Source of the DNA: Bacillota bacterium
Lineage (GTDB): Bacteria; Bacillota; Clostridia; Acetivibrionales; DTU013
DNA length: 50,225 nt
Assembly (NCBI GenBank): GCA_023433505.1
Contig: JAEZCO010000074.1
Coordinates: 1 to 50,225, forward strand
Direction of reading: 5' to 3'
Numbering within the stretch: position 1 is the stretch's first letter; the number at the start of each line of letters is the position of its first letter. Positions 16,648 through 23,790 of the stretch are shown piece by piece. A program made the position numbers and the translations under genes. A model generated the notes under the pieces. That model was given only the letters and a program-made list of their open reading frames with translations, was not told the origin of the DNA and made no database searches.

Positions 16648-17202
16648 TTATTCGCTTACGATATGCGGAGCCGTATTGTCGATGATTTCCCATTTCCCGC
16701 TTTCAGTATTTTCTGCAAGATAAAAGTATTGCTCCGTGTAGCCATCATCTAAAAATGTTTTTGTGTGGTCATACTCAACATAATAGATAGCCTTTACAAC
16801 AATAAAATGCTTTGCTAAATAATCGTCTGTCCAACCTCTGGCTTGTGCCAATTCACTACCCGAATACATTGCGATGATACGGGTTGTTTCCGTTTCATCA
16901 ATAGCGATTTCTTCTATACCGACATTGACTGTGTACTCCTTATCAAGCTGCCTCACAATGGCACTTTGTACAGTTTCTATTGGATTATCAGACGGCTTCT
17001 GAAACCACGGGTCGAATACTCCAAGCTCATAAGCGGCAAAGCCGCAAAGCGATAGTGTTGCTATGATAGCGGCAATCAAGATGATTGTCCTTTTTGTATT
17101 GCGACCTTTTTTCGGTAAAGTTCCAACATTGTAGGATATAGCTTCATCAACATACTTATCGTCAATTTCGCCCATCGCTTCGGAAAACTTCTTTGTGTTC
17201 AT
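16648..17202 (-). CDS. Putative anti-sigma factor (single-pass membrane)
   Basis: A 184-residue protein with a cytoplasmic N-terminus of about 37 residues, one membrane segment (TIILIAAIIATLSLCGFAAY) and an extracytoplasmic domain of about 125 residues. It overlaps the upstream sigma-factor gene by 4 bp, the classic arrangement for translationally coupled sigma/anti-sigma pairs. The N-terminal part (FSEAMGEIDDKYVDEAI) matches the short helical region of clostridial sigma-linked proteins. No zinc anti-sigma motif is visible. The signal it senses is unknown. Confidence 0.7.
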   Translation of the reverse strand: MNTKKFSEAMGEIDDKYVDEAISYNVGTLPKKGRNTKRTIILIAAIIATLSLCGFAAYELGVFDPWFQKPSDNPIETVQSAIVRQLDKEYTVNVGIEEIAIDETETTRIIAMYSGSELAQARGWTDDYLAKHFIVVKAIYYVEYDHTKTFLDDGYTEQYFYLAENTESGKWEIIDNTAPHIVSE

Positions 17203-17756
17203 ACGAACACCTCTCTTTCAATCAAATATTCTTTCATTTTCTGACGAATGCGGGTCAGCCGAACGGACACATTTTTTTCAGTAAGCCCTACAAACTCGGC
17301 TATGTCTGCGTAAGTATCTGAAAACCAGTACCGCCGCATGAATATGACACGGTTTTCCACGGTCAGCGTACCAAAAAAACTTTCAATGATACGCGCCAGT
17401 TCCCTTGCTTCTATTTCGGCTTCAACAGTATTCGGAGATGATAAATAGGCTTCCAGTTCTTGAATAGCAATATCATAGACGCTGTTTCGCTTTGCCGCTT
17501 CTTTCATGTAATAGCGTTTCAAAGAAATGTTGCGAACGATTTTACAGAGATAGGCTAACAAAGGGTTTGGCTCTGCGGGGGGAATTGCGTTCCACGCGCC
17601 CAAATAGGCATCATTTACACATTCCTCCGCGTCCGGCCAACTATTCAAAATGTTGTGGGAGAGCTTATGACATAACTTGCCGTATTTTATATCAAGTTCC
17701 TGTATGGCTTGTTCTGAACGATTGAAAAACAATCCAACGATTTTTTCATCTTCCAT
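17199..17756 (-). CDS. Sigma-70 family (ECF-like) RNA polymerase sigma factor
   Basis: A 185-residue sigma factor with region 2 (LSHNILNSWPDAEECVNDAY, then YLGAWNAIPP) and region 4 (RRYWFSDTYADIAEFVGLTE, followed by a recognition helix NVSVRLTRIRQKMK). There is no region 1 or 3, as in ECF-type factors. The ATG at 17756 is preceded by GGGGACGG. It overlaps the membrane protein gene downstream by 4 bp and likely directs a small stress or envelope regulon, possibly including itself. Its place inside a mobile remnant suggests it arrived as cargo. Confidence 0.87.
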   Translation of the reverse strand: MEDEKIVGLFFNRSEQAIQELDIKYGKLCHKLSHNILNSWPDAEECVNDAYLGAWNAIPPAEPNPLLAYLCKIVRNISLKRYYMKEAAKRNSVYDIAIQELEAYLSSPNTVEAEIEARELARIIESFFGTLTVENRVIFMRRYWFSDTYADIAEFVGLTEKNVSVRLTRIRQKMKEYLIEREVFV

Positions 17757-17920
17757 TAGCAACCGTCCCCTTTCTGCTTCACCTATGTACTACGGTTTCA
17801 GACAGAAAAACTACATGAAAACTAAAATTATATAAAAAAATTATATCATATATCTCCGTCAAGCCGCCATGCTCTTTTCGGCGCAGCGGCTCGGCGGCGG
17901 TCTGATGGGGTGGTGGTAAT

Positions 17921-18088
17921 TTAGCTTGCGATTTTTCTAACCTCGCTTTCTTCGGGTTGGATTTCGTAAGCTGTGCCTTGCAGGATTGCCGCCCGTTCCG
18001 CTTGCCCGGCGGCTTTTTTCGCGGCTATTTTTTTGGCGTAACGGATTTTGTCGCGCTCACGCTCGCGGGAAATTTCTTCCTCCGTCAT
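17921..18088 (-). pseudogene. Lys/Arg/Glu-rich mobile-element gene fragment
   Basis: The 55-residue frame MTEEEISRERERDKIRYAKK runs through an Ala/Lys-rich stretch to QPEESEVRKIAS. Composition and high GC match the mobile segment. It overlaps the kinase stop codon, and the codons before its ATG are already mobile-type (KLRRD), so this is probably the C-terminal end of a larger element gene fused to the kinase end. I do not recognise the full protein. Confidence 0.4.
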
Positions 18089-18615
18089 ATCACGGCGCAA
18101 CTTCTTTTTGCTTCTCCGTATCCAGCTTTTTTGATTATATTTTCAGCAGCCTCCGATGCAGAAAAATTCGTTATGTCGATTGATGGATAGGGTATATCAT
18201 CAAAGGCTTTCCGTGATTCCTCAATCGCACGTCGTTTCCGTTCTGAGCTTCGATTGTCCATATCCATTCTTTTAATATTTTCTTCTTCACTGCACGATAA
18301 CAGAAATGGGACAAAATTGAACTCCTTTTTTGAAACCGCCTGCATTACTTTTTCAAAAATCTCTTTCCGTCTCCCATGAAAGCCATATGAAAACACCACA
18401 GTTTCAACCACTGGGCAATCTATGTAATTGATAATTAAGTCGCTTATGTTTTTTGCTATTGTAGGAATGGTTTCGTCATTCAGAATAGACGGATTCATAA
18501 TCCTACAAGGGTCAGAGTCAACATAAGCAGAATTGGGCAGCTTCCGGATGATTTCTTTGCAGATTGTTGTTTTCCCGATACCGTTAGAACCGCATATGAA
18601 CAGTAATTTCTTCAT
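18085..18615 (-). CDS. P-loop nucleotide kinase-like protein
   Basis: A 176-residue protein with Walker A CGSNGIGKTTICK at residues 8-20 and an adenylate/gluconate kinase-like layout: YVDSDP after strand 2, PVVETVVFSYGFHGRR for the second acidic region, and a lid-like ERKRRAIEESRKAF. The substrate is unknown. The last residues (about GEAKRSCAVI) appear to come from the adjoining mobile segment. It starts inside the upstream phospholipase-like gene (32-bp overlap), indicating translational coupling. Confidence 0.75.
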   Translation of the reverse strand: MKKLLFICGSNGIGKTTICKEIIRKLPNSAYVDSDPCRIMNPSILNDETIPTIAKNISDLIINYIDCPVVETVVFSYGFHGRRKEIFEKVMQAVSKKEFNFVPFLLSCSEEENIKRMDMDNRSSERKRRAIEESRKAFDDIPYPSIDITNFSASEAAENIIKKAGYGEAKRSCAVI

Positions 18616-19222
18616 TTAGCACCTCTTTCAGCTTCGAAGTAATGAATTCTGTACACTCACCAATAAACCGCTCAATTTCTGTTTCCATAGCGGTATCCCT
18701 GCTTTGGATTTCATTTTCCGCAATATCAAGGTTATTGAAGATACCACCAACCAACTTCTTAACTTTACCAGGTGCATAATAATCAAGCCACTGCTTATCG
18801 TACTTGCTCGTATATTCCATTGCGTATTTCATATGCGTAAGCGGCTGAAAATCACTATGAGCGGCGATGAAGCATTTATCTGCATCTTCCCACTTCTGCT
18901 TTATTACCCTTATACTATCATAGCTTTCGCGTTTTATGGGCACAATTTTTTGCTCGTGCCATAAGACATCCGTAAGTAAATGAACATAATATCCCCAATA
19001 AAAATCTGTATCAATTGCTTGAGTATGACCTGAGATATATTTTATATAAAACCCTTGAACATCACAAGTTGTTTTGTCCCCGCTGGTGCACCAATGTGAT
19101 ATATCCGGGAATATATCGGAATCTGGCGCAATACTGCCTGCAAAAAATAAGCTTCTGTCAAAAACATCTATTTGCTCAGAAACCCTTTCAGCAACACGCA
19201 GATGGGTAAGCCAAGTCGCCAT
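18584..19222 (-). CDS. Zinc-dependent phospholipase C-like protein
   Basis: A 212-residue all-helical protein. MATWLTHLRVAERV at the start, FAGSIAPDSD and DISHWCT at about 27-46, and GYYVHLLTDVLWHE near 80 place His and Asp residues as in zinc-dependent phospholipase C/S1-P1 folds. No secretion signal is seen, so it would act in the cytoplasm; substrate unknown. The ATG at 19222 is chosen because GAGGAGG lies 8 nt upstream. It overlaps the downstream kinase by 32 bp and follows another kinase by about 70 bp. Confidence 0.65.
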   Translation of the reverse strand: MATWLTHLRVAERVSEQIDVFDRSLFFAGSIAPDSDIFPDISHWCTSGDKTTCDVQGFYIKYISGHTQAIDTDFYWGYYVHLLTDVLWHEQKIVPIKRESYDSIRVIKQKWEDADKCFIAAHSDFQPLTHMKYAMEYTSKYDKQWLDYYAPGKVKKLVGGIFNNLDIAENEIQSRDTAMETEIERFIGECTEFITSKLKEVLNEEITVHMRF

Positions 19223-19293
19223 ATGACCATCCTCCTCCTCTCTGGATAGTTTTATAGCAAACCCTGAAAATGATTTGAGAGTTGGAGCCACAT

Positions 19294-19854
19294 TCAGGGC
19301 AATTCATATCTCGAATCTCCTTGGTTGTTGATATAGGTCAAAATCTCATCAACTATTTCTTGAAGCGTTTTTGTTCCGTCAACGCGAAAAAGAGGACACG
19401 AATATCGTAAGGCACTTTGTTCGAGCAAACCAACATCCCGTGTGGAGGCAAACTCTTTGAATTTTCTCTGCGACTCATACATATCGCCGCCTTCGGATAT
19501 TCGGACACCCCATCGTGCGTATTCCCTGTTTTCGATACGCTTCATACGAATCTCAGCAGGTGCTATAAGGAAAACCGCAAGGTCGAACATCGTCAGAAAT
19601 TCATCGCCCCAGCCTGAAATGTTCCCGGATACTACGAATGAGCCGTGTTTCTTCATATCTGAAAGCAGCAACTCATTCCGTTCTTTCTGTGGTCGAATGG
19701 CGGTGTATGGTATGTCGGTTTTATAAAACCAATAATCTTCTACATCAAAATGAGCAGTATTTAACGCACGAGCAAGTTCACGCCCAAGTGTAGACTTGCC
19801 GCTACCATTAGCACCGAGTAAGATTATGCCGTGTGGCTCGCTCAATTTCATCAC
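19294..19854 (-). CDS. P-loop nucleotide kinase-like protein
   Basis: A 186-residue kinase-like ATPase. Walker A is LLGANGSGKSTLGRELA at residues 12-28, then HFDVEDYWFY (acceptor-side Asp) and GSFVVSGNISGWGDEF. An Arg-rich lid (RMKRIENREYARWG) follows. It resembles shikimate/adenylate kinase-type enzymes and acts on an unknown small molecule. The start is ambiguous: GTG, ATG and TTG occur in the first four codons, and GGGAG is best spaced to the TTG at codon 4. It lies between the toroid genes and the phospholipase-like gene in one minus-strand run. Confidence 0.75.
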   Translation of the reverse strand: MMKLSEPHGIILLGANGSGKSTLGRELARALNTAHFDVEDYWFYKTDIPYTAIRPQKERNELLLSDMKKHGSFVVSGNISGWGDEFLTMFDLAVFLIAPAEIRMKRIENREYARWGVRISEGGDMYESQRKFKEFASTRDVGLLEQSALRYSCPLFRVDGTKTLQEIVDEILTYINNQGDSRYELP

Positions 19855-19889
19855 TCCCTGTAAACAAAATGCTTCACACCCTCATAGGT

Positions 19890-20816
19890 TCAATATTCAC
19901 ACCTTCCTATCCCTTTCAAATAGAGCATATTCAATATCGCTCCGTTGCCTTTCCACCAGTTTTTGCTGATTGCCCATTCTTCGGGGTAGTCATTCCATCC
20001 CCACGGAATACTCCATGAGCCGTCGTCAAGCTGTGACTTGACAATAAACTCGCATTCATAGTCTGCAATATCTCTGTTATCAGCGTAGAAAATACTGCCC
20101 TGGGTATTGAAAAACTGCGACGGCTTACAGATGTAGCTTGTTTCCCATTTAGCTTTATCTTGAGTAATGCTATGCTTAACCTGCTCCCGCAGGCGTTCTT
20201 TCAATGCAGCAAGGTCAATTATGTCGGTCACTCCCGCTTCTTCGCAATACTGCCAAAGACGGATATAACAGCCCGCAGTATGCATATCTCTGAGTAAGTC
20301 TTGCTTGAAATATGCGTCGTAGGCTTCTTTGGCAATGTGACAGCCGAGGTTATAAAGTTCGCTCCCTTTGTCTTCGAAGCGTATAATGAATCCAGCAAGG
20401 CAAGCTGTGGGATTGTAAGAATGATGGCAAGCACTGTTACTATCGGTGTGCCACCACGGAGCATGAGGATAATTGTTATTACTACTGGGTGTATTGTCCC
20501 AAAACTGCCCCGTGAACTCTTGTCCGCTCGCAAGGTACCGCAGTATCTCTTGAATAATAGGATGTGTGGCATTTGTGAAAGCAATCTCTCTAAGAATCTC
20601 TGTTGCTGTCCATGTTTGCATAGGTGCGGAGTGTGGATTCCATGCATCCGGCTCCAAGGCGTGACCAAAACCGCCGTCTTCGTTTTGATAGGAGGCAAGG
20701 ACAGTCAGCACGGCTTCTTTCGAGCCGTTTTCAAAGTGATATTGCCATCGAGCCAAGTCCAGCGGACGTGCGTTACGATAAATAAAAGTGTGGGCTTTTT
20801 CAAAAGTTTGGTTCAT
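19890..20816 (-). CDS. Prenyltransferase/squalene-cyclase-like alpha/alpha-toroid protein
   Basis: A 308-residue protein with QW-like repeats. SYQNEDGGFGHALEPDAWN at about 43-61 and KSQLDDGSWSIPWGWNDYPE near 262-281 match the repeat that caps alpha/alpha barrels of squalene cyclases and prenyltransferases. The DXDD catalytic acid motif of cyclases is not evident, and no signal peptide is present. A non-catalytic or unknown terpenoid-like role is possible. The stop of the preceding toroid gene overlaps its start by 4 bp, so the two are translated together and may form a complex. Confidence 0.7.
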   Translation of the reverse strand: MNQTFEKAHTFIYRNARPLDLARWQYHFENGSKEAVLTVLASYQNEDGGFGHALEPDAWNPHSAPMQTWTATEILREIAFTNATHPIIQEILRYLASGQEFTGQFWDNTPSSNNNYPHAPWWHTDSNSACHHSYNPTACLAGFIIRFEDKGSELYNLGCHIAKEAYDAYFKQDLLRDMHTAGCYIRLWQYCEEAGVTDIIDLAALKERLREQVKHSITQDKAKWETSYICKPSQFFNTQGSIFYADNRDIADYECEFIVKSQLDDGSWSIPWGWNDYPEEWAISKNWWKGNGAILNMLYLKGIGRCEY

Positions 20817-21667
20817 TTTGTGACCTCCAATTTATCTAAAAGTCGTATCACCCTTGTAGTGCAATCCCGCTTTCTGTCCTCAATTTTACGCCACGAATCA
20901 GATAATGGAAAGTGAATGCCGTCTTTAACGGCAGAACCCATATCCCACAATCCGTTTTCGTCTTGCTGCTTTTTTAACCAATCCACTACAAAGCCCAACT
21001 TTTCAGATGCAAGCGAATAATCAGCCAATAACTCCATTGCAGCTAAATAGCCGTTGGCTTTGCGTGAAGTAAATTGTTCAGGCAGCGTATTCAAGCGGTT
21101 ATTATATATATAGACAATGCTGCGTGGATGTATAAGCACATAGTCAAGCATTGAGGACTCAACTTCCCGGCTTAAAAGCCCCGGCAGCAGAGCAAGTTGA
21201 TAAAACACAACAAAATCAGCCAAACAGCCTGCTTTCGGATTCAGCTTTGTAAATTCAGACTCATAAGCAACAACATATTCTGCGTGGGAATATTTGCCGC
21301 TTTGAAACGCACAAGTGATGACTTTTGCCCACTTTTTTGCAATAAAGAGAGCGGCATTATTATCAGGGTCAAACAGACGTATCCACGCCGCAAGCATTAA
21401 GTCGCCGTATGTTTTGGAGTCATGCTTTTTTTCATAAAAGACAGTAGCGTGCGCTTGTAAAAGATTGTGTTCCATATAGGCAAGTGCGCGGGCTATCGGT
21501 TCATCATGCTTTGTCAAGCCGAGAATCCGAAGCCGTCTGAGGGCTTGTTCGGTTGTAATGGGTTGCTGCTTCGTTGGTTGGCTCAATGTATGAAAATGCC
21601 CCCAAGAGCCGTCCTCCTGCTGAAGAACAAGAATTTGTCGCACCCATTTGTTATCAAAAGCAGCCAT
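20813..21667 (-). CDS. Second alpha/alpha-toroid protein
   Basis: A 284-residue helical protein carrying the same repeat type: VLQQEDGSWGHFHT at about 14-27 and LKKQQDENGLWDMGSAVKDG near 235-254. It is divergent from its downstream partner and also lacks an obvious DXDD motif. AAGGAGGG precedes the ATG at 21667. It overlaps the next gene by 4 bp. Paired toroid genes beside two kinase-like genes suggest a small accessory pathway, but no reaction can be named. Confidence 0.65.
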   Translation of the reverse strand: MAAFDNKWVRQILVLQQEDGSWGHFHTLSQPTKQQPITTEQALRRLRILGLTKHDEPIARALAYMEHNLLQAHATVFYEKKHDSKTYGDLMLAAWIRLFDPDNNAALFIAKKWAKVITCAFQSGKYSHAEYVVAYESEFTKLNPKAGCLADFVVFYQLALLPGLLSREVESSMLDYVLIHPRSIVYIYNNRLNTLPEQFTSRKANGYLAAMELLADYSLASEKLGFVVDWLKKQQDENGLWDMGSAVKDGIHFPLSDSWRKIEDRKRDCTTRVIRLLDKLEVTK

Positions 21668-21699
21668 AGGCTATCCCTCCTTCGGGAAACTGCGAAAAT

Positions 21700-22273
21700 T
21701 CAGAATATTTCCGTCTTAGCATTATCTAAAATGAAACATACATATTCGTCGTTATACTTTGCCATCCAATAACGCTTGTCCACCCAATAGCCTGTGCCTT
21801 TTTCAAACAGCATACTGTTCGCCCGCAAATGGGCGACAAATGCCAGGGCGCTTTTTTGAGCATCTCCGGTGAGTGCCTCATAAATATGGTTTTCTATTGT
21901 TTGTTCAAGCGTCTTTCTCACCACAGCCCTGTCATCCATCTTTGCCGCTTCCACAAATCCAGCTTTTTTATACAACCGAATCGGTCCCGTAAAGTTTTCT
22001 GCGTTGCTGATTTCGTCTAACTTGGGGAAACCCTCAGCCTCGAGAGCTGAAGCAAGCCTTTCGACTTCGGTAAAATCCTCCACAGCCACGGCGATGTCTA
22101 TAATCGGTTTCGCCTTTATGCCAACAATGGAAGTGCTCGACATGCTGAATATCCTTCGCAACCGAACCGAAGACACGCCAAAGCCTCACAATGGTTTCTT
22201 GGGCGATTGCTTTCCACTCAGGGTTATGGTCGGCAACTTCCACTCTGCCACGCTTCAGTCCGATTACCAGCAT
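21700..22273 (-). pseudogene. GrpB-GNAT-unknown chimeric pseudogene
   Basis: From an ATG at 22273 (AAGGAG upstream) the frame reads as a GrpB-family nucleotidyltransferase-like start (MLVIGLKRGRVEVADHNPEW). Near 22140 the frame breaks: homology continues one frame over with SSTSIVGIKAKPIIDIAVAV, apparently after loss of two bases. After SALEAEGF the sequence turns into a GNAT acetyltransferase C-terminus (RLYKKAGFVEAAKMDDRAVV) and then a third unrelated domain (IYEALTGDAQKSALAFVAHL). Three partial genes are thus fused by deletion. An internal product starting near 21905 (TTG) could still be made. Confidence 0.75.
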
Positions 22274-22395
22274 AGCCTGTTTTCTCCTTTGGTTTGAATG
22301 TTTTGATAATATCATTATTTTACATATATTTCAATTGAATCTCTGGGATACATAACTAATTTGCCAATATCAAAGCTAGCTTGATGCCTTTTGCA

Positions 22396-22488
22396 TTAAA
22401 GCTTCTCCAACGCTTGAAATGTTCGGGCAGAAATGCTCCTGTCAGTCCTCGGCAGAGTACCATCAAGGTCTGCAGCAGTCATCTTCAT
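22396..22488 (-). pseudogene. Truncated Cof-type HAD phosphatase start
   Basis: Thirty codons, MKMTAADLDGTLPRTDRSIS, then ARTFQALEKL and a stop. This is the HAD motif I region (DLDGTL) and following helix of a roughly 270-residue enzyme. GGAGGTG lies upstream of the ATG, so the start region of a real gene survives while the body is deleted. Confidence 0.75.
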
Positions 22489-22534
22489 CTGTCTAACACC
22501 TCCAAACCTGTAATATTAATTTCTTTGCTATGTA

Positions 22535-23143
22535 TTAAATCCTTTTAGCAACCACAGTATCTGAGGCGTGCAAATGCTTTTCCACTCCTGGGTGTTCATC
22601 CTCAAATACATGAGATGTTGAACTGATAATTTGCCAGTCATCATACATCGCTTCAAGTTCCCCTTCATCAGCCAATCCTTTTACAAAGGGAGCAATATCA
22701 TAGGATGCAGGAACTTTATTTGTGAATATTTGGATTATGTTTAAGCCACCGATGTTTGTGCTGTTCTTAGCATCATTAATAAATTTTTTCCATTTCTCCT
22801 TCTCTACGAAATGTAAAGTTCCATACGTTATTATTAAATCATACCTCTTACCGAAAATGTATTCGGTTAAATCTTGAACCCATGCATTTATCCGTATATT
22901 TTTAGCTGAAGCAATCCTTAAAAGTTTATCTATACCATTCTGAGAAATATCGAATGCTTCAATATTAATGAAGCCTTTTTCAGCCAAAAAAATTGAGTTC
23001 TTTCCCTCTCCACATCCAACATCTATAATTGACCAACTCTTGTCAAAACTTTCCCACATTGTTTCAATTATTCTATTGGGTCGTACCCCAAATGTAGTCA
23101 CTGAATCATCCCTATAGGTCTTCTCCCAGAAAGGCTTATCCAT
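22535..23143 (-). CDS. Class I SAM-dependent methyltransferase (TehB-like)
   Basis: A 202-residue methyltransferase. It begins with FWEKTYRDDSVTTFG, typical of the TehB/thiopurine-type group. Motif I is IIDVGCGEGKNSIFLAEKGF, the post-I acid is in IEAFDIS, and YDLIITYGTLHF follows. The substrate is unknown; related proteins detoxify metalloids or thiols. GGAGGAG lies upstream of the ATG. It is intact although both flanks are gene fragments. Confidence 0.85.
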   Translation of the reverse strand: MDKPFWEKTYRDDSVTTFGVRPNRIIETMWESFDKSWSIIDVGCGEGKNSIFLAEKGFINIEAFDISQNGIDKLLRIASAKNIRINAWVQDLTEYIFGKRYDLIITYGTLHFVEKEKWKKFINDAKNSTNIGGLNIIQIFTNKVPASYDIAPFVKGLADEGELEAMYDDWQIISSTSHVFEDEHPGVEKHLHASDTVVAKRI

Positions 23144-23211
23144 ATTTCTCCTCCACCCGAAAATTTTTATTTGTTTTATTCGTCACGAACCATATGATTG
23201 TATAACTCAAG

Positions 23212-23352
23212 CTACCAATTTAGAATTTTGGGATTTGATTCGAAAAGATATTGGTCAAAATACTCATTGGATACTTGCCCTGACCTCAATACAAAACTTC
23301 CAGTCAAATGAGAAATGTTGTAGATTTCACAGGCTAAGTCATTTCTATTCAT
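23212..23352 (-). pseudogene. pyrE: Truncated orotate phosphoribosyltransferase start
   Basis: Forty-six codons reading NDLACEIYNISHLTGSFVLR, then SGQVSNEYFDQYLFESNP, then a stop. This matches the N-terminus of clostridial-type PyrE (about 190-230 residues). GAGGTGAC precedes the ATG. The catalytic PRPP loop is missing, so this copy is inactive. A functional pyrE is expected elsewhere in the genome. Confidence 0.75.
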
Positions 23353-23536
23353 ACTGTCACCTCATGAAAATATATTTCTAATAATATTAGCAATATATTA
23401 CAGTTTTGTCTATATCAAATTATTGTTTGTGCAATAATTATAATAAATTCCATACATTCATAAAGGTAAGACGTCTATTCATAGAGCCTTTTTCATACAT
23501 ACACTATTTTTACTCCCTATATAAGGTTCGGAGTAA

Positions 23537-23644
23537 TCATTCTGTCATTGCTTGTGCATTCATGTACTTCCTCAAGTACTTCCTCCATATTTGTCCAGCT
23601 ATGAGGAAAAGCTCATAGAGTATGGTGGCAGTTTGATTTAACAT
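23537..23644 (-). other. Small ORF, possible transposase C-terminal remnant
   Basis: A 35-codon frame (MLNQTATILYELFLIAGQIW, then RKYLRKYMNAQAMTE) is protein-like and stays open upstream of its ATG. The basic, aromatic tail resembles ends of some transposases. No ribosome site. The rest of the 438-bp gap between the pyrE fragment and glmS shows only the hairpin listed separately. Confidence 0.25.
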
Positions 23645-23670
23645 TTTTTCGTCTTTTATATCAACGTCTA

Positions 23671-23721
23671 CAAAGGGCAGGGGTTGCCTCGGATTCTGCG
23701 TCCGATTTCCCCTGCCCTTTG
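23671..23721. repeat. Strong hairpin downstream of glmS
   Basis: Thirteen-base perfect arms CAAAGGGCAGGGG and CCCCTGCCCTTTG, with an inner TCGGA/TCCGA stem. There is no clean T-run on the minus strand, so it is only a possible glmS terminator. A short direct repeat GAAGAACTTT (23721-23730, 23741-23750) lies between it and glmS. Confidence 0.55.
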
Positions 23722-23790
23722 AAGAACTTTATTTTCACTTGAAGAACTTTTTCGTTGGGTACACAAGCTGTATGCACCAACCTTCCATCC

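Larger units (their letters stand above)
15085..18110. mobile_element. Decayed mobilizable element
   Basis: A segment holding a broken MobA/MobL relaxase, a DUF3847 gene, a sigma/anti-sigma pair and a short C-terminal gene fragment, with higher GC and different codon use from its neighbours in the relaxase and DUF3847 parts. It interrupts the end of the unknown gene at 15109 on the left and the end of a P-loop kinase on the right. No integrase or resolvase gene remains. Both boundaries are estimates from where coding homology changes. Confidence 0.65.
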
